A stretch of DNA of 33,150 nucleotides from an uncultured Clostridia bacterium. GTDB taxonomy: Bacteria > Bacillota > Clostridia > Christensenellales > Borkfalkiaceae. Shown one piece after another: positions 7,419-17,537 of the stretch. Below the pieces are notes generated by a model. That model was not told where the DNA came from, did not search any database, and saw nothing but the letters and a program-made list of their open reading frames with translations. Position numbers and translations under genes: made by a program. Location of the stretch: assembly GCA_947587085.1 (NCBI GenBank), contig CANPXX010000012.1, forward strand, positions 1 through 33,150, given 5' to 3'. How positions within the stretch are numbered: position 1 is the first letter of the stretch; the number at the start of each line of letters is the position of its first letter.

Positions 7419-8087
7419 TCACGCCCGCGGTCCGAAGAGGGAGGAACCGAGGCGGATCATGTTGGAGCCGTGCGCCACGCACAGCCGCCAATCGCCGCTC
7501 ATGCCCATGGAGAGCCATTTCACGCGCGGGTCGCGCCGCCGCGCCTCCTCGAAGAGGGCACGCATGCGGTCGGCGAGTCCGCCGAGGAAGGCTTCCCCGC
7601 CCTCCGCGGGCAGCATCGCCATGAAGCCGACGGGGCGGAGGAAGGGGAGCTCCCCCACGCGGGCGAGGGCGTCGAGCGCCGCCTCGGGGGGATAGCCGCC
7701 CTTGCTCTCCTCGTTCCCGACGTTGACCTCCACGAGCAGCTCCTGCGTGACGCCGAGCCGTTCGCATCGGGCGGACAGCGCCTCGGCGAGCTCGTCGCGG
7801 TCCATGGACTGCAAGAGGTCGCACCGCCCCGCGATGTACTTTATCTTGTTGGTTTGGAGCCGCCCGATGAAGTGTCGGGGGCAGGGCAGGACGGCGTCGT
7901 ATTTATCGCGGAATTCCTGCGCCTTGTTTTCGCCGACGGCGTACACGCCCGCGCGAATGGCGCGGTCGATCTCCTCCGCGGTGCGCGTCTTGGTGGCGGC
8001 GACGAGCGCCACGGGCTCCCCGTATCCGTTCCCGCCGCCGAGAGCTTCGAGCACGCCGCGCACTCTCTCTTCGATGGTCTGTTCCAT
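7419..8087 (-). CDS. yggS: YggS/PLPBP-family PLP-binding protein
   Basis: LVAATKTRTAEEIDRAIRAGVYAVGENKAQEFRDKYDAV...HFIGRLQTNKIKYI...LSMGMSGDWRLCVAHGSNMIRLGSSLFGPR. Confidence 0.93.
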   Translation of the reverse strand: MEQTIEERVRGVLEALGGGNGYGEPVALVAATKTRTAEEIDRAIRAGVYAVGENKAQEFRDKYDAVLPCPRHFIGRLQTNKIKYIAGRCDLLQSMDRDELAEALSARCERLGVTQELLVEVNVGNEESKGGYPPEAALDALARVGELPFLRPVGFMAMLPAEGGEAFLGGLADRMRALFEEARRRDPRVKWLSMGMSGDWRLCVAHGSNMIRLGSSLFGPRA

Positions 8088-8088
8088 A

Positions 8089-9174
8089 TCAGATCCTCCC
8101 CGCAACGAGACGCGCCATTTGGGCGCATCCCACCTGTTTCATGCCCGCCGTAAAGATGTCCGCCGTGCGGTATCCCTCGTCGAGCGTCCGCTCGACCGCC
8201 CGCTCCACCGCGGCGCACTCCTCCTCGAGAGAGAAGGAATCCCTCAGCATCATCGCCGCCGAGAGGATGGTCGCGAGGGGATCGGCGAGATCTTTGCCCG
8301 CGATGTCGGGCGCCGAGCCGTGGATGGGCTCGTACAGTCCCCGCGTGCCGTCGCCGAGCGAGGAGGAGGGGAGCATCCCGATGGAGCCCGTCACCTGCGC
8401 CGCCTCGTCGGCGAGGATGTCGCCGAACATGTTGGAGGTGAGGAGGACGTCGAAGCGGGCGGGAGCTTTCACGAGCTGCATGGCGGCATTGTCCACCAGC
8501 ATGTCCTCCACCGTCACGTCGGGATAGTGTGCGGCGGCATAGGCGTGCACGGTGCGCCGCCACAGGCGGGAGGTCTCAAGCACGTTCGCCTTGTCCACCG
8601 AGACGATATGTTTTTTGCGTTTGCGCGCGAGTTCGCACGCGATGCGGGCGATGCGCTCGATCTCGAGCACCGAATAGGATTCGGTGTCGAACGCCGTCTC
8701 GCCGAGCCGTTCGTCCCTGCCCGTCCCCCGCTTTCCGAAGTAGATGCCGCCCGTGAGTTCCCGCACGATGACGATCTCCAACCCGTCCTTCACGAGGTCG
8801 GGACGGAGGGGAGAGGCGGCGGCGAGGGGGCGCCACAGCCGCGCGGGGCGGATGTTGGAGTACAGCCCCATCGCCTTGCGGATGCCGAGCAGACCCGCCT
8901 CGGGACGGAGCGCGGGCGGGAGGGCGTTCCATGCGCAGTCCGCCGCTCCGCCCACCGCGCCGAGGAGGACGCTGTCGGCGGCGAGGCACCGCTCCACCGT
9001 GTGCGCGGGGAGGGGCTCCCCGCAGGCGTCGATGGCGCACCCGCCGATGGGGAGCGCCTCGAACGTGAAGGTATGCGAGTAGCGCTTGGCGACCGCCTGT
9101 AACACGAGGACGGCGCCCGCCGTGATCTCGGGACCGATGCCATCCCCCGCTAAAACCGCGATGTGTTTGTTCAT
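8089..9174 (-). CDS. leuB: 3-isopropylmalate dehydrogenase
   Basis: [22 protein letters not shown]...[64 protein letters not shown]. Confidence 0.97.
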   Translation of the reverse strand: MNKHIAVLAGDGIGPEITAGAVLVLQAVAKRYSHTFTFEALPIGGCAIDACGEPLPAHTVERCLAADSVLLGAVGGAADCAWNALPPALRPEAGLLGIRKAMGLYSNIRPARLWRPLAAASPLRPDLVKDGLEIVIVRELTGGIYFGKRGTGRDERLGETAFDTESYSVLEIERIARIACELARKRKKHIVSVDKANVLETSRLWRRTVHAYAAAHYPDVTVEDMLVDNAAMQLVKAPARFDVLLTSNMFGDILADEAAQVTGSIGMLPSSSLGDGTRGLYEPIHGSAPDIAGKDLADPLATILSAAMMLRDSFSLEEECAAVERAVERTLDEGYRTADIFTAGMKQVGCAQMARLVAGRI

Positions 9175-9659
9175 GACCGTTCCTCCCGTATGGCGCGCAT
9201 CAGCCCGCCCGCGTCGATGATGCGGCGGATGAAGGGCGGGAAGGGTTGCGCGGCGAACCGTTCTCCCGTAGTCTCGTTCACGACGACGCCCGCGGCGAGG
9301 TCGCAGGAGAGCACGTCTCCCTCCCTTGTGCGGGCGACCGCCTCGGGGCATTCGAGGATGGGCAGACCGATGTTGATGGCGTTGCGGTAGAAGATGCGGG
9401 CGAAGGTATTGGCGACGACGAGGGACACCCCGCACGCCTTGATGGCGATGGGCGCATGCTCGCGCGAGGAGCCGCAGCCGAAGTTGTCCTCCGCCACGAT
9501 CACGTCGCCCTGCCGCACCTTGCCGAGGAAGGAGGGGTCGATATCCTCCATGCAGTGGGCGGCGAGTTCCTTCGGGTCGGAGGTATTGAGATAGCGCGCG
9601 GGAATGATGACGTCGGTATCCACATCGCTCCCGAACTTATGAACGGTCCCACGGATCAT
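9171..9659 (-). CDS. leuD: 3-isopropylmalate dehydratase small subunit
   Basis: [24 protein letters not shown]...[44 protein letters not shown]. Confidence 0.97.
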   Translation of the reverse strand: MIRGTVHKFGSDVDTDVIIPARYLNTSDPKELAAHCMEDIDPSFLGKVRQGDVIVAEDNFGCGSSREHAPIAIKACGVSLVVANTFARIFYRNAINIGLPILECPEAVARTREGDVLSCDLAAGVVVNETTGERFAAQPFPPFIRRIIDAGGLMRAIREERS

Positions 9660-10912
9660 GAAAGCACCTCCTGTGCGGTCGAAAGCCGCCCCGTCACGGC
9701 GCTCGCCGCCGCCGTATAGGGGGAGGCGAGGTAAATCTCGCTCGTGGGATGTCCCATCCTTCCCACGAAGTTGCGGTTGGTGGTGGAGACGCACCGCTCG
9801 CCCTCGGCAAGGACGCCCATGTGCCCGCCGAGGCAGGGCCCGCAGGTGGGCGTGGAGACGACGGCGCCCGCGCGCACGAAGGTCTCGATGAGCCCCTCGC
9901 GGAGCGCCTGCAAATATACCGCCTGTGTGGCGGGGATGACGATACAGCGCACGCCCCGCTTGACGGGACGGACGCGGAGGACTTCCGCCGCCGCCCTCAG
10001 GTCGGAGATCCTGCCGTTGGTGCAGGAGCCGATCACCACCTGACGGATGGGAATGTCCCCCCATTCCGTGCGGGTGTTTTCGGGCAGGTGGGGGAAGGCG
10101 ACGGTGGGGCGGATGGCGGAGAGGTCGATCTCGTACGTCCGCTCGTATTCGGCATCGGGGTCCGCCTCGTACACCTTGGGCGTGCGGCGGAACCGCCCTT
10201 CGAGGTAGGCGAGCGTCTGCCCGTCCACGGGGAAGATGCCGTTCTTCGCGCCCGCCTCGATCGCCATGTTGCAGACGGTGAAGCGGTCGTCCATCGAGAG
10301 GGAGGAGATCTCCCCCGCGAACTCCATGCTCTTGTAGAGCGCGCCGTCCACGCCGATGCTGCCGATGATGTGCAGGATGAGGTCTTTGCCCGTCACGAAG
10401 GGGGGAAGGGTGCCGCGGAGCACGAAGCGCAGGGCGGCTGGCACCTTGAACCAGCACCGCTGGGTGAGCATGGCGGCGGCGAGGTCGGTGGAGCCCACCC
10501 CCGTCGAGAAGGCGCCGAGGGCGCCGTAGGTGCAGGTGTGGCTGTCCGCGCCGATCACGCAGTCGCCCGCGCCCACCAGCCCCAGCTCGGGCAGGAGGGC
10601 GTGTTCGATGCCCATCTCCCCCACGTCGAAGAAGGAAGTCACGCCCTCGCGCGCGGCGAATTCGCGCGTGCGCTGGACCTGACACGCCGCCTTGATGTCC
10701 TTATTGGGGGTGAAGTGATCCATCACGAGGGCGATCTTGTCGCCGCACCGCACATGTCCGCCCGTCCGCTCCACTTCCGCGATGGCGACGGGCGCCGTGA
10801 TGTCGTTGGCGAGGGCGAGATCGAGTTCCGCCTCGATGAGCTGTCCCGCCGTCACGGAGGGGAGCCCCGCGTGCGCGGCGAGAATCTTTTGCGTCATGGT
10901 CATGCTTGTCAT
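9656..10912 (-). CDS. leuC: 3-isopropylmalate dehydratase large subunit
   Basis: [11 protein letters not shown]...[14 protein letters not shown]...[30 protein letters not shown]...[18 protein letters not shown]...[35 protein letters not shown]. Confidence 0.97.
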   Translation of the reverse strand: MTSMTMTQKILAAHAGLPSVTAGQLIEAELDLALANDITAPVAIAEVERTGGHVRCGDKIALVMDHFTPNKDIKAACQVQRTREFAAREGVTSFFDVGEMGIEHALLPELGLVGAGDCVIGADSHTCTYGALGAFSTGVGSTDLAAAMLTQRCWFKVPAALRFVLRGTLPPFVTGKDLILHIIGSIGVDGALYKSMEFAGEISSLSMDDRFTVCNMAIEAGAKNGIFPVDGQTLAYLEGRFRRTPKVYEADPDAEYERTYEIDLSAIRPTVAFPHLPENTRTEWGDIPIRQVVIGSCTNGRISDLRAAAEVLRVRPVKRGVRCIVIPATQAVYLQALREGLIETFVRAGAVVSTPTCGPCLGGHMGVLAEGERCVSTTNRNFVGRMGHPTSEIYLASPYTAAASAVTGRLSTAQEVLS

Positions 10913-10927
10913 GGTCAGCCTATCTCC

Positions 10928-12589
10928 TCATTTGCGGAGCACCGCTCCGTCCGACGCGGAGCGCACGAGCGAACGGTACCGCTTCAAGTAGCCCTCCGCG
11001 GGCTTCTGTTTGGGCGTGAAGGAGGCAAGGCGGCTTGCGAGTTCATCCTCGGGCACGAGGAGTTCCACGCGCCCGCCCTCGATGTCGATCTCGATGAGGT
11101 CGCCCTCCCTGACGACGCCGATCGCGCCGCCCGCCGCCGCTTCGGGGCAGACGTGCCCGATCGCCGCGCCGCGCGTGGCGCCCGAGAACCGCCCGTCGGT
11201 GATGAGCGCCACCGTGCTCCCCAGCCCCGCGCCCACGAGGGAGGCGGTGGGGGAGAGCATCTCGCGCATCCCCGGTCCTCCCATCGGACCTTCGTAGCGG
11301 ATCACCACCACGTCGCCGGGGCGGATGCGGTTGCCCGAGATCGCCTCCATCGCCTCCTCCTCGCTGTCAAAGACGCGCGCGGGTCCGCGGTGGCGGTACA
11401 TCTCGGGCGCGACGGCGCTCTTCTTCACGATGGCGCCCTCGCGTGCGAGGTTGCCGCGGAGCACGGCGAGCCCGCCGTAGGGGGAATAGGGGTCGGAGAC
11501 GGGGCGGATGAGCGCGCCGTCGGGGTCGGGCGCGCCCGCGGTGAGCTCGCGCTGGGTCTTTCCCGCGACGGTCACGGCGTCGCCCTCGAACAGTCCGTTC
11601 CGTATGAGCTCGCGGATGACGGCGGAGATGCCGCCCGCCTCGTCGAGCTCCTCGATGAATCGCCCGCCCGCGGGGGCGAGGCGGCAGAGATTGGGCGTAT
11701 GGCGGGAGATCTCGTCCATCGTGTCGAGGGAGATCTCCTCCTTGGAGAGCCCGAGCTCCTCCGCGAGCGCCAAAAGATGCAGAACGCTGTTGGAGGAGGC
11801 GCCGATCGCCATGTCCACCCGCTCTGCGTTGCGGATGGCGGCGGGCGTGAGGATGTCGCGCGGGCGCACGCCCGCTTTTAATAGTGCCATCACGGCTTCG
11901 CCCGTCTCGCGCGCAAGGGCGAGGCGCGCCGAATAGGGGGCGGGCAACGTCCCGTTACGGGGGAGCGCCATGCCGAGCGCCTCCAACAGGCAGTTCATGG
12001 AATTCGCCGTGAACATCCCCGCGCACGACCCGCACGAGGGGCAGGAGAGCTTCTCGTATTCGGTGAGCTCCGCCTCGCCGATCTTTCCCGACGTGTAGGC
12101 GCCGACCGCCTCGAACATGGAGGAGAGGGATAGCTTCTCCCCGCCCCGCCTCCCCGCGAGCATGGGACCGCCCGAGACGAACGCCGCGGGCTTATCGGCG
12201 CGCACCGCGCCCATGAGCATGCCGGGGATGATCTTGTCGCAGCTGCCGATGCAGACGATGGCGTCGAAGGCGTGCGCCAGCGCAAGCGTCTCCACGCTGT
12301 CCGCGATGATCTCGCGGGAGGGCAGGGAGTAACGCATGCCCGCGTGCCCCATCGCGATGCCGTCGCACACGCCGATGCAGGGCACGATGACGGGCTTGCC
12401 GCCCGCCGCGATCACGCCCTCCGCACAGGCGCGCGCGAGGGTCTGCAAGTGCATATGACCGGGGATGATCTCGCTCGCCGCCGAGACGATGCCCACGATG
12501 GGCTCGCCGATCTCCCGCTCCGTCCAGCCGAGCGCGCGCAGGAGCGAGCGCTGCGCCGCCATCGCGGCGCCCTTCGAAAAGGTATTCAT
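10928..12589 (-). CDS. ilvD: Dihydroxy-acid dehydratase
   Basis: [24 protein letters not shown]...[16 protein letters not shown]...[28 protein letters not shown]...[52 protein letters not shown]. Confidence 0.97.
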   Translation of the reverse strand: MNTFSKGAAMAAQRSLLRALGWTEREIGEPIVGIVSAASEIIPGHMHLQTLARACAEGVIAAGGKPVIVPCIGVCDGIAMGHAGMRYSLPSREIIADSVETLALAHAFDAIVCIGSCDKIIPGMLMGAVRADKPAAFVSGGPMLAGRRGGEKLSLSSMFEAVGAYTSGKIGEAELTEYEKLSCPSCGSCAGMFTANSMNCLLEALGMALPRNGTLPAPYSARLALARETGEAVMALLKAGVRPRDILTPAAIRNAERVDMAIGASSNSVLHLLALAEELGLSKEEISLDTMDEISRHTPNLCRLAPAGGRFIEELDEAGGISAVIRELIRNGLFEGDAVTVAGKTQRELTAGAPDPDGALIRPVSDPYSPYGGLAVLRGNLAREGAIVKKSAVAPEMYRHRGPARVFDSEEEAMEAISGNRIRPGDVVVIRYEGPMGGPGMREMLSPTASLVGAGLGSTVALITDGRFSGATRGAAIGHVCPEAAAGGAIGVVREGDLIEIDIEGGRVELLVPEDELASRLASFTPKQKPAEGYLKRYRSLVRSASDGAVLRK

Positions 12590-12613
12590 ACTTCCTCCGT
12601 TGCGGTGTCCCGC

Positions 12614-13138
12614 TCAGATCTTTTCCTTATAGTCTTCCTCGTCGAGGAGGCGCGTCTTTCCGCGGGAGATGGCGGTAACGCCCGTGCGGGCGAGCTCCAT
12701 CACGCCGTAGGGAAGGAGCATGTTCACGAAGCCGTCCAGCTTGGTGGGCTTGCCCGTGAGTTCGAGCACCGTCGCCTCGGGCGAGGCGTCCACCACGTTG
12801 GCGCGGAAGATCTGGCTGATCTCGAACACTTCGGAGCGCGTCGCGGCGTTCGTCCTGACCTTGATGAGGAGCAGTTCGCGCAGGACCGCGTCCTCGTCCA
12901 CGCGGCGGATCTTCTTCACGTCGATGAGCTTGTCCATCTGTTTCATCATCTGTCCGAGGACGTAGTCGTCGCCGTCGAGCACGATGGTCATGCGGGAAAA
13001 TTCGGCAGTCTCCGTCGCACAGGCGGAGAGACTCTCGATGTTGTAGCCGCGGCGTCCGAAGAGCGCCGCCACGCGGGTGAGCACGCCGCTCTTGTTGGCG
13101 GCGAGCGCCGAGATGATATATTTCATGGTTTCCTCCAT
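12614..13138 (-). CDS. ilvN: Acetolactate synthase small subunit
   Basis: MKYIISALAANKSGVLTRVAALFGRRGYNIESLSACATETAEFSRMTIVLDGDD; ACT domain. Start could be 13126. Confidence 0.95.
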   Translation of the reverse strand: MEETMKYIISALAANKSGVLTRVAALFGRRGYNIESLSACATETAEFSRMTIVLDGDDYVLGQMMKQMDKLIDVKKIRRVDEDAVLRELLLIKVRTNAATRSEVFEISQIFRANVVDASPEATVLELTGKPTKLDGFVNMLLPYGVMELARTGVTAISRGKTRLLDEEDYKEKI

Positions 13139-14778
13139 TTGGTCATGATGGTATCGTAGGTCGCCCCGGGTTTGATCATGGGGAGCACGTTCTCGTCCTC
13201 GCCGATGCGGCAGTCCACGAGCACGGGACCTTTCTCGGCGCGCGCCGCGGCGAGCACGGGGACGATGTCCTTCGCGGAGCGGATGCGCATGCCCTTCGCG
13301 CCGAAGCTCTCGGCGAACTTCACATAGTCGGTGCGCTTTTGCACGGTGGTCTGGGAGAAGCGTCCGTCATAGAAGAGCTTCTGCCATTGCCGCACCATGC
13401 CGAGCGCGCGGTTGTTCATGAGGAGGATGACGAGGTCGAGTTGGCGCGAGACGGCGGTGGAGAGCTCGTTGAGGTTCATGTTGAAGGAACCGTCTCCCGT
13501 CACGAGGACGACCCGCTTTCCCGTCCCGACCGCCGCGCCGATGGCGGCGCCCATCCCGTAGCCCATCGTGCCCAGCCCGCCGCTCGTGAGGAGGGTGCGG
13601 GGCGCCTCGAAGGGCCAGATCTGCGCCGTCCACATCTGGTGCTGTCCCACGTCGGTCGCCACGGGGCAGTCGGGGAACATCCGCGCCGCCTCGGCGAGGA
13701 TGCGCTCGCCGAGCCCGCCCGTCCGCGCCGAGGAGAGCTCCTTGCGGCGCAGTGCCTTCATCTCCTCCGCGAAGGGGCGCGGACCGCGTTCGGGCAGGAG
13801 GGGAAGGAGGGAGGTGAGCGCCTCTTTGAGGTCGCCGAGAAGGGAGTACGTCACGGGGACGTTCTTGCCGATCTCGGCGTCGTCGATGTCGATCTGCACC
13901 ACCGTCTTTCCCTTGGCGAAGCGGTCGCGGTCGAGGGCGACGCGGTCGGAGAAGCGGGTGCCGAGGGCGAGGATGAGATCGCTTTGAAGGCACGCCTTCG
14001 CCGCCGAGGCGGTGCCGTGCATGCCCATCATGCCGAGGAAGAGGGGATGGGAGGCAGGGAAGGAGCCAAGCCCCATGAGCGTGGAGGCGACGGGCGCCTG
14101 CAACCGCTCCGCGAGGAGAAGGAGCTCGCGGTCCGCCCCGCTCGCCACCGTTCCGCCGCCCGCGAGGATGAGCGGACGCTCACAGGCGGAGAGCGCCGCC
14201 GCGATGTCTCCCTGCGCCTCCCGCGGCACCCGCTTGGGGGCGGGACGGACGGGTTCGCAGGGGGTGAATTCGGCGGTGTCCACCTGCACGTTCTTGGGGA
14301 TGTCCACGAGCACGGGTCCCTTTCTCCCCGTGTTGGCGATCAGAAACGCCTCGCGCAGGACGTCCTGCAATTCGCGCACGTCCTTCACGATATAGCTGTG
14401 CTTGGTGATCGGGACGGTGATGCCAGAGATATCCACCTCCTGAAAGCTGTCCCGTCCCAAAAAGTTGATGCCGACGTTGCCCGTCACGGCGACGAGGGGG
14501 ACGGAGTCCATGTACGCCGTCGCGATGCCCGTCACGAGGTTGGTCGCTCCGGGACCGCTCGTGGCGATCACGACGCCCGTCTTGCCCGTGGCGCGCGCGT
14601 AGCCGTCGGCGGCGTGCGCGGCGCCCTGTTCGTGCGCGGTGATGACGTGGTCGATCGTCCCGTCGCGGTAGAGCGCGTCGTACAGGTCGAGGACGGCGCC
14701 GCCCGGATAGCCGAATACGGTGTCAACGCCCTGTTCCTTCAAACAGGAAATGAGAATGTCCGCACCCATGCGTTTCAT
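13123..14778 (-). CDS. ilvB: Acetolactate synthase large subunit
   Basis: MGADILISCLKEQGVDTVFGYPGGAVLDLYDALY...HEQGAAHAADGYARATGKTGVVIATSGPGATNLVTGIATAYMDSVPLVAVTG; ThDP site GDGSFNMNLNELSTAVSRQLDLVILLMNN. Confidence 0.97.
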   Translation of the reverse strand: MKRMGADILISCLKEQGVDTVFGYPGGAVLDLYDALYRDGTIDHVITAHEQGAAHAADGYARATGKTGVVIATSGPGATNLVTGIATAYMDSVPLVAVTGNVGINFLGRDSFQEVDISGITVPITKHSYIVKDVRELQDVLREAFLIANTGRKGPVLVDIPKNVQVDTAEFTPCEPVRPAPKRVPREAQGDIAAALSACERPLILAGGGTVASGADRELLLLAERLQAPVASTLMGLGSFPASHPLFLGMMGMHGTASAAKACLQSDLILALGTRFSDRVALDRDRFAKGKTVVQIDIDDAEIGKNVPVTYSLLGDLKEALTSLLPLLPERGPRPFAEEMKALRRKELSSARTGGLGERILAEAARMFPDCPVATDVGQHQMWTAQIWPFEAPRTLLTSGGLGTMGYGMGAAIGAAVGTGKRVVLVTGDGSFNMNLNELSTAVSRQLDLVILLMNNRALGMVRQWQKLFYDGRFSQTTVQKRTDYVKFAESFGAKGMRIRSAKDIVPVLAAARAEKGPVLVDCRIGEDENVLPMIKPGATYDTIMTKWRKP

Positions 14779-14807
14779 GTGCGATTCCTCCCGAGGTTGT
14801 TCTCATA

Positions 14808-14836
14808 ATTGTATAAAGAATCCGCCCGTCTGTCAA
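14808..14836 (-). promoter_or_regulatory. Sigma70-type promoter for the ilv-leu operon
   Basis: Minus strand TTGACA (14836-14831), 17-bp spacer, TACAAT (14813-14808). Confidence 0.82.
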
Positions 14837-14885
14837 GCGCACAGAGGGGAATTTTGAAAATTTGCGAATATGTTCGGAATAATAT

Positions 14886-16259
14886 TCAGATCTTGCGCAG
14901 ACGCGCGGCGAGCGAGGCGATTCCCCGCCGCACCGCGGGATAGGCGGACCCGCCCGCCGAGGTACGGCTCTCCGCCGAGGCGCGCGTGCCCACGGCGGCG
15001 AGGACGTCCTCTTCGAACACGGGGCAGACGGCGCGGAACTCCTCCAACGTGAGCGCGGTGAGCGGCTTCTTTTGCGCGATGGCGTACCGCACGAGCTTTC
15101 CCGTATAGGCGTGCGCGTCGCGGAAGGGCACGCCGCGGCGGGCGAGATAGTCGGCGACGTCGGTGGCGGTGGAATATCCCTCTCCCGCGGCGATGAACAT
15201 CCTGTTCGGGCAGAGGCGGATCGCCGAGAGGAGCGCCGTGTAGATGGAGAGGCAGGAAAAGAGGGTGTCCTCCGCGTCGAAGAGGGGCTCCTTGTCCTCC
15301 TGTAAGTCCTTGTTGTAGGCGAGGGGAAGCCCTTTCAAGGTGGTCAAAATTCCCATGAGATGCCCGTACACCCGTCCCGTCTTGCCGCGGACGAGCTCGG
15401 GAAGGTCGGGATTCTTCTTCTGCGGCATGATGGAGGAGCCCGTGGAGTATTCGTCGGGTATCTCCCAGAAGCCGAATTCGTCGGAGGTGTAGAGGATGGT
15501 GTCCTCGCACAGGCGGGAGAGATGGGTCATCGCAAGGGAGGCACAGAAGAGGTATTCGGCGACGAAGTCGCGGTCGGACACCGCGTCGAGGGAGTTCTGC
15601 GAGACGGAAGCAAAGCCGAGGAGCTCGCGGGTGCGCTCGCGGTCGATGGGGTAGGAGGTGCCCGCGAGGGCGGCGCTCCCGAGCGGAAGCACGTTGAGGC
15701 GGGCGCGGCAGTCGGCGAACCGTCCGATGTCGCGCAGGAACATCTCGCAATAGGCGTTGAAGTACTGCGCGCAGTTGACGGGCTGCGCCTTGCGCAGATG
15801 GGTGAACCCCGGCATGATGTAGTGCACGCTCTCCCGCGCGCGGGCGAGCAGAACGTTGCACAGGTCTTTCAATAGAGAGACCGCCCTGTCGGCGCTCGCG
15901 CGGACGTAGAGGCGGAGATCGGTCGCCACCTGATCGTTGCGGGAGCGGGCGGTGTGCAGTTTTTTGCCCGTCTCCCCGATGCGCTTCACGAGCTCGTTTT
16001 CCGCAAAGGAGTGGATGTCCTCGCCCTCCTCCACGGCGAGCTTGCCCGCCTCGATGTCGCCGAGGATGGAGCGCAGCCCGCGGCAGATGGTCTCCGCCTC
16101 CTCCTTCGGGAGGACGCCGCATTCGCCGAGCATGGTCGCATGGGCGACGGACGCCTCGAGGTCCGCGCGCCAGAGGCGCTTATCGAAGGGGAGCGAACGG
16201 TTGAACGCGTCCGCGTCCGCATTGATGGCAGTTTCAAATCTTCCTTCCCAGAGTTTCAT
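14886..16259 (-). CDS. argH: Argininosuccinate lyase
   Basis: MKLWEGRFETAINADADAFNRSLPFDKRLWRADLEASVAHATML...GSSIMPQKKNPDLPELVRGKTGRVYG...LPLAYNKDLQEDKEPLFDA. The ORF-track N-terminus is over-extended. Confidence 0.97.
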   Translation of the reverse strand: MKLWEGRFETAINADADAFNRSLPFDKRLWRADLEASVAHATMLGECGVLPKEEAETICRGLRSILGDIEAGKLAVEEGEDIHSFAENELVKRIGETGKKLHTARSRNDQVATDLRLYVRASADRAVSLLKDLCNVLLARARESVHYIMPGFTHLRKAQPVNCAQYFNAYCEMFLRDIGRFADCRARLNVLPLGSAALAGTSYPIDRERTRELLGFASVSQNSLDAVSDRDFVAEYLFCASLAMTHLSRLCEDTILYTSDEFGFWEIPDEYSTGSSIMPQKKNPDLPELVRGKTGRVYGHLMGILTTLKGLPLAYNKDLQEDKEPLFDAEDTLFSCLSIYTALLSAIRLCPNRMFIAAGEGYSTATDVADYLARRGVPFRDAHAYTGKLVRYAIAQKKPLTALTLEEFRAVCPVFEEDVLAAVGTRASAESRTSAGGSAYPAVRRGIASLAARLRKI

Positions 16260-16285
16260 GGGGAGCCTCCCGCTCTTTTTCTCAC

Positions 16286-16314
16286 ATTGTACCCCGTTTT
16301 TCGGAAAAAAGCAA
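16286..16314 (-). promoter_or_regulatory. Sigma70-type promoter for argH
   Basis: Minus strand TTGCTT (16314-16309), 17-bp spacer, TACAAT (16291-16286). Confidence 0.75.
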
Positions 16315-16399
16315 GAATTTTGGGGCGGCTCGGGCGGATTCCGCGGAGAACGCTCCCTCTCTTTGGGCGGGGATTTGTCGCGAGGGGCGGTGCGAACGG

Positions 16400-16428
16400 T
16401 TGACAAATGCGTTTGCGTGAAGTAAAAT
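16400..16428 (+). promoter_or_regulatory. Sigma70-type promoter for ruvC
   Basis: TTGACA (16400-16405), 17-bp spacer, TAAAAT (16423-16428). Confidence 0.85.
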
Positions 16429-16434
16429 AGGGAT

Positions 16435-16932
16435 ATGATCATTCTCGGCTTGGACCCGGGGTACGGGACGATGGGATACGGCGTCATCGAAAAGGACGCG
16501 CGCGGCAACTGCACGGCGGTGGATTACGGCGTGGTCAAGACGCCGTCGGGCGAGAACTTCGCGGTGCGCCTGTGCATCCTCGAAGAGGGGGTGAACGCCA
16601 TCTTCGACAAGTTCCATCCCGAGGAGGCGGCGATGGAGGAGCTGTTTTTCAGCAAGAACATCACCACGGGCATCGCGGTGGCGCATGCGCGCGGCGTGAT
16701 GCTCCTCGCCTGCAACAAGCGTTGCGGAAGAATCTTCGAATATACGCCCAACCAGATCAAACAGGCGCTCACGGGCTACGGCGGCGCGGACAAGGGGCAG
16801 ATGCAGCGGTGCGTCGCCTCCCATCTCCGCCTTCCCGCCGTCCCCCGCCCCGACGACGCGGCGGACGCCCTCGGCGTGGCGCTCTGCCACGCCTTCACGA
16901 GCCGCTTCGCGAATCTGTTCAGCGTGCGATAG
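16435..16932 (+). CDS. ruvC: Crossover junction endodeoxyribonuclease RuvC
   Basis: MIILGLDPGYGTMGYGVIEKD...AAMEELFFSKNITTGIAVAHARGVMLLAC...TPNQIKQALTGYGGADKGQMQ...PDDAADALGVALCHA. Confidence 0.97.
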   Translation: MIILGLDPGYGTMGYGVIEKDARGNCTAVDYGVVKTPSGENFAVRLCILEEGVNAIFDKFHPEEAAMEELFFSKNITTGIAVAHARGVMLLACNKRCGRIFEYTPNQIKQALTGYGGADKGQMQRCVASHLRLPAVPRPDDAADALGVALCHAFTSRFANLFSVR

Positions 16933-16940
16933 GAGGCAAT

Positions 16941-17525
16941 ATGATAGGATATCTGAGAGGGACGGTGCGGTCGCTCACCGCCGAATCCGTACTGCTCGAA
17001 GTGAACGGCGTGGGGTACGAGGTCGTCTGCTCGGGCGCGGCGTTCTCCCGCCTTTCGGGCGCGTCGGAGGGGGAGGTCTACACCGTTATGCAGGTCAAGG
17101 AGGACGGCGTCTCCCTCTTCGGCTTTGCCGACGAAAAGGAGAAGGCGCTCTTTCTGCGCCTCACCTCGGTACAGGGCGTGGGGGCGCGGCTCGCGCTCGC
17201 CATTCTCTCCGCGATGCGCCCCTCCGACGTCTCGGAGGCGATCGCCTCGGCGGATTCCAAACGCCTCTCCGCGGTGAAGGGCGTCGGGAAAAAGACGGCG
17301 GAACGCATCATCCTGGAGCTCCACGGGAAGATCTCGGCGGACGAGCTGATCGGCGGCGCGCGCACCGCCGCTTTGCCCGCGGCGGAGGAGGACGACGACG
17401 CCGTCGCCGCGCTCATGGGGCTCGGGTTCACACGGCAGGAGAGCACGCGCGCCGTCGGGCGCGCACGGGACGCGGGCGCCGTCACGGTGGAGGAGATCAT
17501 CGCCGCCGCGCTCCGCGGAATGTAA
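16941..17525 (+). CDS. ruvA: Holliday junction branch migration protein RuvA
   Basis: MIGYLRGTVRSLTAESVLLEVNGVGYEVVCSG...LTSVQGVGARLALAILSAM...KGVGKKTAERIILELHGKI. Confidence 0.97.
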   Translation: MIGYLRGTVRSLTAESVLLEVNGVGYEVVCSGAAFSRLSGASEGEVYTVMQVKEDGVSLFGFADEKEKALFLRLTSVQGVGARLALAILSAMRPSDVSEAIASADSKRLSAVKGVGKKTAERIILELHGKISADELIGGARTAALPAAEEDDDAVAALMGLGFTRQESTRAVGRARDAGAVTVEEIIAAALRGM

Positions 17526-17537
17526 ACGGAGAGAGAT

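Noticed and set aside
6528-9102. 541-aa and 466-aa plus-strand ORFs
   Set aside because: Shadow ORFs over the phospholipase C-like, yggS and leuB genes.
9749-11881. 710-aa plus-strand ORF
   Set aside because: Antisense to leuC and ilvD, which have clear family motifs on the other strand.
13339-14808. 489-aa plus-strand ORF
   Set aside because: Shadow of ilvB; Glu/Arg/His/Gly-biased translation without domain signals.
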